Assembly: GCA_035578175.1 (NCBI GenBank)
Contig: JAQMRL010000007.1
Span: forward strand, 44,955,391 to 45,019,390
Reading direction: 5' to 3'
DNA from: Catonia carolina
Lineage: Eukaryota > Arthropoda > Insecta > Hemiptera > Achilidae
DNA: 64,000 nt
Below are positions 9,892-20,814 of the stretch, piece by piece. Both the position numbers and the translations under genes were made by a program. The stretch's first letter is position 1. Each line of letters starts with the position of its first letter. The notes beneath the pieces were generated by a model. The model was not told the DNA's origin. It ran no database searches and worked only from the letters and a program-made list of their open reading frames with translations.

Positions 9892-10821
9892 TTTGTAATA
9901 ACCGATTCCGTCATTTGTTTGCATTTATCACGTAGTGTTTAGAAAGTGTGGCGAGGGAATGTGGAGAAGGCATTAGTAGGTCTGCATTAAAATTGAGAAG
10001 ATATTCATTTTAACCCCCGTAATAGAAGAAAATGTTTTTACAGTTTTTTGATTTTTTACAATTCATTAAACATTCTACATAATACATAATTTTTTTCTTT
10101 TTAAGCAAAACTGGAATTGTAGTTCTTTGTTAAAAAATACGTGTTCTATAGAGGTTTAAAAAATGTATTTATACGCATTCAGGTGCCTTTAATATTGATG
10201 TTTTTAGTGTCGCTAATAGCATTGACGATTCCCATAAGATCCATTGTGTCAACTGAATGTGCAAACGACTATAGGAAAATAATTAGTGGATCCAGAGCCG
10301 TGTATGCCTAGGTAAGGCAAATACTGTGAGGTTGTCCTGTATCCCAGGGTCGCTCACACATACAGCTTGCATTGTGTTTTACTAAAAAAATTGAAGTTAC
10401 AATTTTGTAAAATGATCACATGCATTAGTGTGTTCTGTTGTCGACAAACAAATTAAAGCATCACTGTTAAGAGTATAGTTTTTTTTTTGTTTGATTAAGT
10501 AAATCTTTTGGAGAGTTGAATGCCTGTCCTTGATCATTGCTCAGAAAACATACCTTTCTTGAATTTAAGGTGTTTGCCAGATCTTTCTGTGGCAGATTAC
10601 ACTCTAGGTTTGTTAGTCAAAAAGTTGAGCAACAACGATCAGTAATGATTAAAAACAAGTGAAGGATAGTGTGTAATTTAATTTTACTTTATTTATTATT
10701 TGTTTTTATTAGTTTGTCAAGAAAAATCTCCCAAGTATAAGTCTTTTATAACTAATTTATAAACTCCCACGTAGACCTAACCTCTACGTGCAAAGGAGTT
10801 TTATGCTAAACTAAACTTATA
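9892..10821. other. Hem intron, no feature recognised
   Basis: AT-rich sequence without repeat matches or recognisable coding potential. Confidence 0.45.
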
Positions 10822-12135
10822 CGAGGGCCATCCGGAAAGTAGTACCCGTTTGTGAAATAAAGACACAGAAGTAAATATTAACAAATGTAAACATTTTTAT
10901 TGAAAAGAGCATACCTTAAACTACTTCTCCACATAATCTCCAAGCAAATTTAAGCATTTGTCATAACGTGTGACGAGTTTTTGTATTCCAGCATCATATT
11001 CCTCCGCCGCCAGCCGATCGAAATACGTAGTCACACCTTCTTTAAGTTCTTCATCGCTGTCAAATCTTTTTCCCGCCAAAAACTCTAAGTTTTGTAAAGA
11101 GATGAAAATCTGAAGGGGCCAAGTCCGGGCTATACGGTGGATGGTCGAAAATTTCCCAATTGAATTGCTGCAGAAGTTGTTGTGTTATCCCCGCTGCATG
11201 AGGCCTGGCATTGTCATGGAGGAGAATGACGCCATCAGACAATAGACCTCTCCATCGATTTTGTATTGCCCGCCGTAATTTCTTTAATGTTTCACAATAC
11301 GCATTAGCGTTAATAGTGTCTCCACGAGCCATAAAATCAATAAGCAGTATACCACGTCGATCCCAGAAAATGGTTGCCATAAGTTTTTTGAATTTTTTTG
11401 GTTTCTTTGGTGAATGAGGATGATGCCACTCCATTGACTGTCGTTTACTCTCAGGTGAAGCATAACAAACCCACGTTTCATCACCAGTAACTATGCGATT
11501 CAAGAACGCGTCTGCTTCATCAGAATAACGTTCCAAAAATGTTAATGCAGCAGCCATACGCTTGGTTTTGTGCTCATCTGTAAGCATGCGAGGGACCCAC
11601 CTTGCGCAAATTTTTGAATAATGCAGATGGTCTTTGACAATTTCATGAAGAATTGTGCGAGAAACATTAGGGAAATGTTCACAGATGTCATCAATTGTAA
11701 CGCGCCGATCGTGCCTCACGAATTCGTCTACTGACCTCAGCAGTTGATCTGTAATGACAGATGGTCTCCCTGAACGCTCATCGTCGTGTGTGTTCCCCCT
11801 CCCCAAGTTAAAATTACGACACCAGCGCCGAACAGATGACTCATCCATCACATCGTCTCCATACACTTCCTTTAATTGGCGATGAATATCACAAGATCGA
11901 ACGTTTCTTGCATTGAGAAATTTTATTACAGCCCTCACTTCACAACTGGCGGCGTTCTCAATTTTTTTAAACATTATGAACGGTCACAGAAACAAGACAG
12001 GCAATGCTAGCGTCGCGGAACTTACAACAGAGAAGGCAGACAAGCCACTGAAGCGATCTGACCTTGACCGGCGGCTGCTCGCCTCGTCAGCGCCTCATGC
12101 GGCGGAAACGGGTACTACTTTCCGGATGGCCCTCG
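10822..12135 (-). mobile_element. mariner transposon, nearly complete
   Basis: A 1314-bp element with about 27-bp near-perfect inverted termini (starting CGAGGGCCATCCGGAAAGTA at both ends), flanked by the TA duplication at 10820-10821 and 12136-12137. Length and structure are typical of mariner. It carries one transposase gene on the minus strand and lies in the last Hem intron, antisense. The closely matched ends and long open frame indicate recent insertion. Confidence 0.95.
10921..11974 (-). pseudogene. mariner transposase, single frameshift near the C-terminus
   Basis: DD34D mariner transposase for cut-and-paste transposition at TA sites. From the ATG at 11974, 304 codons are open. The N-terminal part is the helix-turn-helix DNA-binding region (SSVRRWCRNF, RSGRPSV), then the linker motif WVPRMLTDEHK and the catalytic domain: TGDETW (first Asp), HDNARPH (second Asp) and YSPDLAPSDFHLF (third Asp, 34 residues after the second). 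Just after this block an indel near 11085-11065 changes frame and the open frame stops at 11060. In the shifted frame the usual tail continues (RFDSDEELKEG ... LLGDYVEK) to a stop at 10921. All catalytic residues are present, but the break makes the copy probably inactive. A sequencing or assembly error at the A/T-rich site is possible. Confidence 0.95.
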
Positions 12136-12504
12136 TAGATATGTGTATGTTAAATTACAAAATAATGTATGAAAAAAGAGACTTTCTGTGCTCAGTTTTT
12201 AGCATTATGTCTTCAAGAACTGAACTGTTTAATACAGACTTAATTCATGCTGATTTTATAACATTAATTGCTTTTCAGTTAAAAGGAAATACATTGCTAC
12301 ACTTATATTACTACATACTTACATTGCTTATGTTTTCATTGCTACATATGTTGATTACTGTCCATCATCAAAAAGCTTTTGCCTAACAGATTACCCGAAC
12401 CTTCCCTGTAACTCAGCTGGTGTACTCCTCTCCTGAATAAATTTCAGCAATCTCCCTTCTGTGGCATATTACTGTAAAGCATAGATTAGCTTTTCATCTG
12501 CCTA

Positions 12505-12895
12505 TAACAGACAGGTGGAGTGTCAAATTATTTACACTCAATCTATTCGTTGCAGGGCTAAAATAAATAGTTCTGTTTCTTATCACATGGTCAGCCAATT
12601 AAGTGACTGAATCATTTAAGAACAGAAGAGGTAGAGTTGTAAAAAACACTAATCAGAGTTATCTCCTCTGAAAGTAATGAATTTCATTATACAGCCAAAC
12701 CCTGTGGTGAATGAAGTGAAGGTGTCATTTGCAGAGTGGAAAATAAGTGCTTTTCAGAGGGCCCAGCATGCTGATAAGCATATTTTTCCACTCAGTGAGG
12801 AAGGCAATGGTAAACCACCTCACTCCTCGTTTTACTTAGTAAAACCTCTACAGGTTCAAACCAGCTTTTCGGCTGATGACCTAAACAACAACAGC
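12505..12895 (+). repeat. Repeat family B copy 1 (AAC-tailed)
   Basis: About 390 bp, sharing GACAGGTGGAGTGTCAAATT at the 5' end and GCTGATGACCTAAACAACAAC at the 3' end with copies at 22724, 41122, 56867 and 60015. The AAC-repeat tail suggests target-primed retrotransposition. A B-box-like GTTCAAACC lies near the 3' end. A frame beginning MNFIIQPNPVVNEVKVSF is open across the second half. Confidence 0.75.
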
Positions 12896-12899
12896 TTTT

Positions 12900-13438
12900 C
12901 ATTAATTGAAAAAATACCGTGAACTTTTTTTTAGGTAAAGTTTTCAAGAAAATGATTCTTGTGTGGGTTATAAAACTTAGTTGGGCAGCCCATTGTTCTA
13001 GTGGTCAGCTTACCTGCCACCACGAGTCTGGCCTTTTTTCATCTGTCACCCTTCACCATCTGCATCAATGTGCAAAACAGTTGGGTGTGAAACAGAAGTC
13101 ACTTTCATGACTTTTGTGTCTTAAGCATAACACTGAAATAAAATAGCTTGAGTGCTTTATCAGGATATATATTTATTTATTCACACATGAGATGTTTTCT
13201 TTTATATTCCCCACATCATTACCAGGACCAAGCAGGTTGTTTTCCGCAAGCCTTTGCCTCTTTTATTGGTCGGTTACTTTAATGATATGTTGTTGGCTAG
13301 CCAACTGCGTTAGTATGTTGGATGATTGTTTCAGTTCTTAAAAATGAAAATGATTTGTACTGTAAGCCACATATTGAATGAAATTAAAGAGTGTTTGAAT
13401 ATTTTATTTTAAAGTACCGTTTGTTAAATGTGTTGCAG
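12900..13438. other. Hem intron 3' part
   Basis: No feature beyond the acceptor region ending TGTGTTGCAG at 13438. Confidence 0.45.
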
Positions 13439-13552
13439 ATCGTTCAAGAATCACCATTCCTGACAATGGATTTACTGGAATCATGCTTTCCTTATGCTCT
13501 AATTCGCAATGCATACCATGCTGTCTACAAACAGGAACATTCCCAAACGTAA
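13439..13552 (+). CDS. Hem: Hem / NCKAP1, last coding exon with stop
   Basis: Final coding exon: 37 codons and a TAA at 13550-13552. It encodes [31 protein letters not shown] and a short QEHSQT tail. NCKAP1 ends with the same [18 protein letters not shown] and NAYHAVYKQ blocks followed by a short variable tail, so the stop is in the right place. Together with the three upstream exons it gives 170 C-terminal residues of a protein that is about 1,100 residues in other animals. No clear AATAAA is seen in the first 150 bases of the 3' UTR. Confidence 0.95.
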   Translation: MVQESPFLTMDLLESCFPYALIRNAYHAVYKQEHSQT

Positions 13553-13707
13553 TTTTAATTGTTTTGTATTCAGTAGATTAAAATAGTGCATTACTTTTTT
13601 GTGGTTTTTGTGAATAATTTTAAAAACTTGTGATAAACCGCAAAGGGATGATGCAAGGAAACTAACAAGTGAAAGCATTTTGTCAGAAGAAAGAACAAGA
13701 GAACTTT

Positions 13708-14455
13708 TTACTTTCTTTTGCCCTATATGAATATTTAGGGAAGGAAAGTATCGTTTTCATGTCAATTTTTTGAAATGGAGTTTTCACTGGAAATACATTT
13801 TCAGTCCCCCTGAACCCAAAAAAAAACATGTTTTTATCGATTGGTCTGTGTGTAAACAAAATATCTCAACGGTATATCGTACGAAGTTGAAACGTAAATT
13901 TAAGTTAGGTATCACTACTGACCTAACATGAACAATTTCATCAAAATTGGTCTACTGTATGTAGTAGTTTATTCGTGAAATTTTCTCAAAAACAGCTATG
14001 ATTTTTTTAAATCACCTCATTTACTACATTTGTAATGCTTTACTAGATAGGTTAAGTGCCATGTCTGTTGAAATTCTTTGGGGGGGGGGGCTGTGCTCTC
14101 GTGGTTAAAATCGAGATTGTAGCCCTAACATTCATTCTAGGTTAAAATTGTATATAACCAAAGTTTTAAAACATTAAAAATCCTACAACTTTTATTTCAA
14201 ATATATTTTTCTATTACGCCTAGTTTAGCGTTAATTAGTGATTTTCTCTATTTTGTTCATCAAAATTGGTATAAAAATGATTGTGATATTTTAAGATTGC
14301 ATCCATAGTATGCATTTTACGACAAAAAGAGTATGTAATCAAAGTTATAACACTAAAATCTGCAACTTTTAATTCGAGCATTTTCATCTCCTGAGCGTTA
14401 GTTCAGTGGTTTTTGGATGGAACATAACCTGACCTCAGTTCAATATTTTTAATTT
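13708..14455 (+). repeat. Repeat family A, diverged copy without 3' end
   Basis: Begins CTTTTTACTTTCTTTTGCC and follows the family through the CCCTGAACCC and TACAACTTTTATTT blocks, but carries no (GT)n tract and loses the 3' terminal hairpin. Contains a run of about 10 G (14082-14091). Confidence 0.65.
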
Positions 14456-14849
14456 TTTTTTGGGGGGAAAATGTAATTGTGAAATTTTGTATTATAGAAA
14501 TTGCAGAAACTGTTGGCAGCAGTATGACAGATAATTTAGATGTGAATTTTCCATTAATCTAGTTACTGTTTTCACTAGGTAGCTTTAAAAATATTCTTTT
14601 GTTTTGGCAGTACTTGTTGCAAAATTAAGTATAATTCATAATAGCTATATCAAATATATACAAGACAGTTTTACGTCACCGTAGGATCGAAGCCCCTACT
14701 AATGTTGTACCAAAAATACTGTTAATTATATCACTGAAACAATAATCCCGATGATCTTTGTGAAAAATTAAAATTACCTGATGCCAAATTTACTGGATTT
14801 TGAAACGTGAATTTTATTTTCTTGAATGTTTATAAACAAATAATAACGC

Positions 14850-15057
14850 TTTGTTTTTTATGTATATGTAAAAAAAAATTTATATTTACCTTATACTGCT
14901 TCTTATACTTTTTTCCTTACAAGCACTTTCGCAGTGCGCACCACTTCTTCAGATTTTTGCGGTGCACACCACAAAAGTGCTTGTAAGGAAAAACGTATTG
15001 GAAGCAGTATTATGTAAATATAAAAAGACTTTTTATGTGTACATAAAAAAACAAAAT
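14850..15057. repeat. hairpin element with hammerhead-like motif
   Basis: Inverted arms of about 75 bp (14850-14930, 14985-15057): TTTTTTATGTA, ATACTGCTTC and TTCCTTACAAGCACTTT pair with their complements. On the minus strand the loop side contains CTGAAGA, a short stem region and then CGAAAGTGCTTGTAAGG. This order (CUGANGA, stem, GAAA, stem) is that of a hammerhead ribozyme, as found in Penelope-like retroelements, but stem II is weak and extra bases occur, so it looks degenerate. Confidence 0.5.
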
Positions 15058-15985
15058 ATTAATATGGATTCTGCTGCTATGATGCTAACTAGTAACTTAA
15101 ATAATTACAAATAATAATTTTTTTATGTTTTTTTTTGTTTGTTGCAGTTAAAAGCAATTTTTCCCAAGATGTTCAACTACACAATATTATTATGTTTATT
15201 ATCTATTTATTAATTATATAACTACTCCTATACAACAATATCTAGACCGAATCAGCTGTCAGTACTAAAAGTCAATTTAATTTTAAGTAAACTGTAATCA
15301 ATGAAAGCGTGTAATTTTAATCATAAGAGAGTTTGTATCTATTGTTATAAATAAATCTTAACATTGATTTTGGATTGGTTGTCTTTTTATATTTTTCAAA
15401 TTCATCTGCCTGCATGAAATATGATTTTTGATTCTTTTAGTGGAAGACATACGGAGTGATATTTGTAATTAAGAAATGATAAAACAGGTGATTTAAGAAG
15501 CAGATGAGATGTGCAACTGGTAAAGTTGTGTGCTGTGAAGAGAAGGTATTAAGATTGAGATGGAGAAGTAGAGTAGATGAACATGGGGAAGAAACATCAG
15601 TTGCTAAGCCAAACCACCATCAACTATATCAAGTAAATTGACACATGAAACAATAAAGCCCCTTCTATTATTGATGTGTGTGCTGAACATTGAAAAATAT
15701 AGATAGGAAAACAAAGGAGTACCTTTTTAAAGTAATGAGGAAGAGTGATGAGGAACTTAAGATGCCGATTGATTTTTACTGAAGGAGATAAACGAATAGC
15801 TATTCCAAAAAGAGAGCAAGTGTAATGGACTGTGGAAGCCATAGGACATCGACATTGCTTTTACAAGTATCAAACATAATATAGGTACAGTTCTTGAGTT
15901 TTAATGGTAACTCTGACCTTGAGAACACCATGATGGAGTGGGTAGGAGTCCGGGGTCATTATCGTTCATTTCTACAAATATTGTA
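15058..15985. other. intergenic, AT-rich
   Basis: No recognisable gene. The segment 15480-15640 is purine-rich on the plus strand and could be an old RT tail, but no motif supports this. Confidence 0.4.
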
Positions 15986-16804
15986 CAGTAATCCCTTGGT
16001 ATCCGCAGGTTTTGGTTATCCGCGGACTTTGTCCGTGGGCCTAAAACCTTAAAATACGTACGCTTTCTCACCTTGTGTACACCGTACTTGGTTGGGAAGT
16101 CATACAATTCTGGAAACATGTGTTTGAATAAATATTTTGGCATCCGTATCATGTTGAGTCACACACTAGTATGGTGACGGCTGCCATGAGCCAAGCTACA
16201 TTTCCGCGTACTGTACGTAGTGAGCGAGTCACCGGGCCCCACCAGTAACACACCACTATCACCGCCATATGTACGCCCAGGTACCATACTGTAATTTCTC
16301 CGTACGTTTTCCTCCATGTGTCAGTCTAACTTCTTCGTACATATGTACAGTTCTTTATTTGTTCGATGATCCTGAAACAAAGCCAAGCATTTTTTCACAA
16401 AACATCAACGAGATCCTCAGCATGGCAACGCAGCTCGCTGATCACGTTTTGAAGACGAATCTTGTCGTGGAAAGGACCCTTCAATTCAAAAGAGTACTCA
16501 GGAGCTGATGATACCATACGAAGAAGTCCAAAAGGAGTTTGAAAAGAAGAAGAAGCAAACAGCCATAACTAACTATTTTAAAGCAACTTAAATTTTTTAT
16601 GCATACATTATTGTATTAAATATTCATTGATTATAATAATGGTAAAATATTCCTAAAACTATTAAACACTTAAAACGACTACAGGACTTTACCTTTAGAA
16701 TCTAACCCCCATCTTTTCGTTCATATAAGGTTTTATTATCCGCGGTTTTACGAACCACGGTAACCCTCCGGAACGTAACCACCGCAGATAACGAGGGATT
16801 ACTG
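15986..16804 (+). mobile_element. pogo/Tigger-type element, internally deleted
   Basis: An 819-bp element with inverted termini (CAGTAATCCCTTGGTATCCG left, CAGATAACGAGGGATTACTG right) and TATCCGCGG-type subterminal repeats. TA is intact at the left (15984-15985); the right flank is TG, probably a mutated TA. The plus strand keeps fragments of a transposase C-terminus, ending in a basic stretch and QTAITNYFK before a stop at 16588-16590. The catalytic domain is deleted. Confidence 0.8.
16383..16590 (+). pseudogene. pogo-type transposase C-terminal remnant with PIP-box
   Basis: Two short frames: one with QLADHVLKTNLVVERTL, then a shift to EVQKEFEKKKKQTAITNYFK before the stop. QTAITNYF fits the PCNA-interacting (PIP) consensus QxxIxxYF. 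A C-terminal PIP box is known from Drosophila pogo transposase. The rest of the protein is missing, so this is a relic. Confidence 0.55.
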
Positions 16805-17009
16805 TGCACACATTAGCCACAACAAAAATAAATCATTCTGCTGAGAAGTCGTTGTTTGATTGCTTATTACATTGAAATGGTAGTTTTATATATAGCCTAT
16901 ATCTATCTTTCATGAAATGTTATTTTCAAATTAAAATTTACATTGTGAGTGTATATTCACCATCACGGACAATATTTTTAGTTATACTAGTAGCGGCTAG
17001 GCTTGACCG

Positions 17010-17450
17010 GGAAAGAGAAACCGTTCAACCTCATAGATTGTAAGAGGAAACGGTTTATAGATGATCAATTTAGATTAAGAACAGGTAGAGGAAAATGTAA
17101 ACAGGAAGGATCTACTCTCATTTAAATCTTTGAAAAATGTGGGATCAGTTTACAGATATTAATGATAATGGAAGCAACAGATCTGAAAAAAATAAAAAGG
17201 ATGCACCATATCAGTGTAATTTGTGTATAGAAGCTATGACAATATTAAAGAAAAACCAAAGGGATGGTATAAAATAATTCAATATGTATGGTTTGCAGAT
17301 GGTAGAGTGCATGTAGCACAATCTGAGTAGTAAATTAAAAGAATGTTGGATTGTATAGTGCATGTTTATAGTGCAAGGCTCAATTGAAAATTAATTGTAA
17401 GAAAACAAAGGTAGAGGTAACTAATGAGCAGAACCATAAACCGTAATGTA
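17010..17450 (+). pseudogene. non-LTR retrotransposon RT fragment, heavily mutated
   Basis: Conceptual translation with stops and shifts gives FIDDQFRLRTGRGKC (compare the QFGFRxGRGTR block), later FADGRVHVAQSE (compare the catalytic YADDxxxxAxS block) and LKINCKKTKVEV (compare INxKKTK). Order and spacing match the polymerase domain of insect endonuclease-RT elements. The catalytic YADD has become FADG. Confidence 0.6.
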
Positions 17451-17464
17451 GAAATATTATGAAC

Positions 17465-17698
17465 TATATTACTGACCTTCTACAGCTGCCTTGATTTTTA
17501 TTTCGTAACAATTTTATTTAATATTTGCACGTATTTTGGTGAATCCATCATCAGCATTTTGAACTAATCATTAAAATTTTCAGAATAAGTAGTTTCTCCA
17601 GTCGTGTATAAAACTGGATCCACCGAAACATGTAAGTTTTAAATAAAATCGTAATGAAATAAAAAATCAAGGTAACTGTGAAAGGTCAATAAAATATT
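17465..17698. repeat. inverted-repeat element with CTGATGA/GAAA motifs
   Basis: Arms 17465-17540 and 17629-17698 are inverted copies (TGACCTTC...CCTTGATTTTTATTTC on the left and the complement on the right). On the minus strand CTGATGATGGATTCACC lies at the start of the left arm; the right arm on plus has GGATCCACCGAAACATGTAAG. A partial third arm is at 17829-17885, so three copies lie within 450 bp. CTGATGA...GAAAC is typical of hammerhead motifs in Penelope-like element termini. The insertion splits the RT remnant around it. Confidence 0.5.
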
Positions 17699-17828
17699 TA
17701 AAAATATTTTAACATTAGAATTGATTACAAGCTGCAGGATTCTTTTTATTAATTTCAAAAATAAATTTTTATTTATTTATCCGGCTTAAAATCAATTCTC
17801 CTGTATTAATATTTTAAATTTCACTGAC

Positions 17829-17885
17829 CTTTACTGCTGCTTGATCCTTATAATCTACTTATAAGTGTTTCGGTGGATGCACTAT
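17829..17885 (-). repeat. partial third copy of the 17465-17698 arm
   Basis: Shares TGACCTTTACTGCTGCTTGATC and a downstream GTTTCGGTGGATG with the left arm. On the minus strand it reads CATCCACCGAAACACTTATAAG. Confidence 0.45.
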
Positions 17886-18139
17886 CATCATGGTATGTAA
17901 AATGTATGAACTATAACAAATTTTATAATCTACAGCAGATGCAATATCATTTTCATTTTAGTGAAATTTATACAATAAAATTATAAAGAACAAATGAGTA
18001 AACTAGTGATATCTAGTAAATACAGTTATTGGCAATGATAAAAGTAGTTAAAGGAATAAATCGAAGAATAGCTTTTGTTAACTAAAGCTACTTGTGTTCT
18101 TCAGTTTATACCTAGCAAGCATTTAATATTGAACGATGA

Positions 18140-18445
18140 TAGGAAATAATCTGTGAAACCATTCAGTTGGAGTGTTCCACTTAATGGAAGTGAAACATGG
18201 GTATTGGAAAAGCAGGATAAAGCTAGACTGAAAATGATTTATCTGTCGCTATGGAAGCAAATTCAGAAGATCAGATGCAAATGGAAACTCATGGAAGGAA
18301 TAAGGAAAGTAAAATGTATCAAGCACATTATGAGATGCAATCGGTGAATATTTTTTATGGTAAGAGAGGAGAGGGAAGGCTAAGGAGTCAGGATTTAAAG
18401 GGGTTAACAAAAGTTACTCGTAGTTGTAGGAACAATACAAATTAA
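18140..18445 (+). pseudogene. non-LTR retrotransposon RT C-terminal fragment
   Basis: Open segments contain LNGSETWVLEKQDKARLKMI, IKHIMRCN and, in another frame, GKRGEGRLRSQDL. These correspond to the YGSETW, GHIxR and GKRGxGRPR blocks at the C-terminus of insect endonuclease-RT proteins. It probably belongs to the same insertion as 17010-17450, interrupted by the inverted-repeat element. Confidence 0.65.
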
Positions 18446-19425
18446 TCAATGTTTCTTTTATGATTGACTGATATCAGTTTGCCTCTGCATGTCAAGCAAT
18501 CATGAAATTGGAAATGTGGTCTGTGTAACAAAAAAAAAACATTTCAATATTTTTAAAGGTCTGATTTATTTTCTATGCAGTCTTATTAATTTAAATGTTA
18601 TTTTATATCATGGAATGAGTTTGAGTTAGCCATCTTGCACCTAAATTTCTTGACTTCCACTAGCAAATGTATTGTGAAGAATGAAAAATTTAAGGTATTT
18701 ATTAACAGTCCTTTATTCCATGGTTTATCAATAAACTCATTCCTTTTAAAGGCCCTGGGATCTGTTGCATTGTCAGGATCTCTTTGATTTCAAACTATTG
18801 GCTGATTTATCATTGAATTTTTTACAAGAATATTGACACCCAGTGGTTTTTGTTGGTTTATGGGTTTCAGTCATAACTGGTGTTACTTGACTCAAAGTGA
18901 CTCTCTACCACTGACTCGGCTAGCCCAAAGTCTTAAAGATATAAAAATAAATTCTTCACCTCCTGTTGGAATTACCCACTGAAAATCAATAATGATCTTA
19001 TTCTTATTAGCATCCATTTTGTAAACGTCAGATCTTGCTATACTTCATATGGAAAAGAATGATGACTGTATTGTACTGACATTTACAAAATTTTATAAGA
19101 GTAAACAACCAGTGTAAACACAATTCTGTTTTCCTGTTCTGTTTATTTTTAGCAGAGTGTATCACAGTTGTCCAATGATCAATAGAAAAATTTGTTTTTT
19201 TCCCAGTTCTAAACACGCTCGTTAAATTTTTTTGTACGGTTGTAATGAGCTTGAGCTAATGAGTTGATGACCGATATAATGAAATATATGATCATTAATG
19301 AAGTGATAATCTGAAAAAGGAGTGCCAGTACATTCTGCTGAAAAGTAAAGAAAAGAAAAATCATCACAATGTTATATATAATAATTGATTATAATTATTA
19401 TTAGTCGACAGGCTGATACAGTATA
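18446..19425. other. intergenic, no feature recognised
   Basis: AT-rich. I looked on the minus strand for the missing VMP1 terminal exon (expected MFEKLV- and INSMAQ-type motifs) and did not find it. Confidence 0.4.
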
Positions 19426-20635
19426 CAGCAGAATCTCGGTAGTCCGGTCGTGCAGTAGTCCGGCACCTCCAGTAATCCGGCCCTTAAAATATTAGGCCTA
19501 AAAGTATGAAACCTCACCCAAGATGGATTATGGTAAAAGATTTAAATTGAATTAGGGAAATCAACTCTGACCTAATTATGGCAGATTTATTATAACATAT
19601 ATGTTTAGGATTTGATTAAAGAAATGAATAAGCAGACCCTTTGCCCTCAAATGGCCAGCAGTGCTGGCCACAGCTGTTACTGAGTCAGCTCATCATTGTT
19701 TTCACAGCACTGTGCCTCTCAGGTCATACGGCCAGCACTGCTTGCCATGGCGGTTTCTCTGTTAGGTTGGCCACCATTCTGCCATCCCTGCTACACCAGC
19801 TTGTATCAAGTTTTTTGTTTCAATCTGTAAATGTGATAAGGCCTAAGGTTTTACACATTAAAAATCCAAAATTAATTCAAAGTCTAATATTGTTATGTTT
19901 TATTGAAAGCTAATGAAATGGCAAATACAATGACATTTAAAGTTTGCTAAGTGCTGTAAAACATAATAAAATATTAAATGTTAAAAATGGACAAAATTAT
20001 TACTGTTACTTTAGATACTATTTACAATTGTCTTTTCCCTATGAGTGGTGCAACCTACCGGACAGATACTAAACAATTTTAAATAAATTGCTTAGAATGG
20101 CCACCTATGCTGGCCGGATGAGCTGAAGAGGAAATCAGTAGTGGCCAGCAGTGCTGGCTGTACGACCTGAGAGGATTATACTCCTAAAAATGACTAACAG
20201 CTGATATAGAACGTGGCCGTGTCCAGCAGGGCTGGCCATTCGAGTTGAGAGTAACTTTCCTAAAATAGCTTAGAGACCACAAAGGGTTGATTAATGTTAA
20301 ATGGAATAATTTTTGGCCTTTTATCTCGAACCCTGAACTGGATCATACTCTATACTTTATGCTGAATTGACAACAACGTAATTCTCAGAACATGAGCACC
20401 CCTACACCGCACTTAGCAATGTCAATAGCCGGTAATTATGTTTAGTACAATGACTACAGAAGTAATCAGCAAACCTTTTTTAATTAGTTAATTTAATTTA
20501 AAATCACATAGAAATCAATGCATATTCATTTTTTGTTTAAATTTTTAATTTACAGGTATAGTTCCAAAATTCCAACACTCCAGTAATCTGGCACCCTCTC
20601 AGTCCCGAACAGGCCGGACTACTGAGATTCTACTG
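19426..20635. mobile_element. pogo-type element with nested palindrome-rich insert
   Basis: A 1210-bp element with inverted termini (CAGCAGAATCTCGGTAGTCC left, CCGGACTACTGAGATTCTAC right, ending TG) and the TA duplication (19424-19425, 20636-20637). Its ends resemble those of the element at 2004-3430. Inside, about 19637-20287 is bounded by CCCTTTG and CAAAGGG and carries repeated GGCCAGCA/TGCTGGCC words, suggesting a second nested element. No transposase coding remains. Confidence 0.75.
19637..20287. repeat. nested inverted-repeat insert with GGCCAGCA words
   Basis: Left edge CCCTTTGCCCTCAAATGGCC, right edge complementary to CCCTTTGTGG, and TCGAATGGCCAGCCCTGC as the inverted mate. GGCCAGCAGTGCTGGCC occurs as a perfect 17-bp palindrome at 19651-19667 and imperfectly near 19729, 20108, 20143 and 20220. 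CCCTTTG termini recall piggyBac-like elements, but the flanks are not TTAA. Confidence 0.45.
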
Positions 20636-20814
20636 TATCTTGTCTACAGCATGTTGACTGCTGCAGTGTATTTAGTGGGGGTTTCCCAGGTGCCGTTAGG
20701 GAAAACCACTGAATAATCTTAGATAAGAAAAATTTATTATGTGGATATTACTGTAACTGAACATTTTACCTCTATAGTTTCATATCCTTTATCTCAGAGG
20801 TCATATTTTTAGGG

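Noticed and set aside
11913..12386. 157-codon plus-strand open frame
   Set aside because: Its first part is antisense to the mariner transposase start and inverted terminus, the rest is AT-rich flank; no protein-like motif.
15901..16152. Minus-strand 83-codon frame
   Set aside because: It overlaps the left inverted terminus of the pogo-type element and is a shadow of it.
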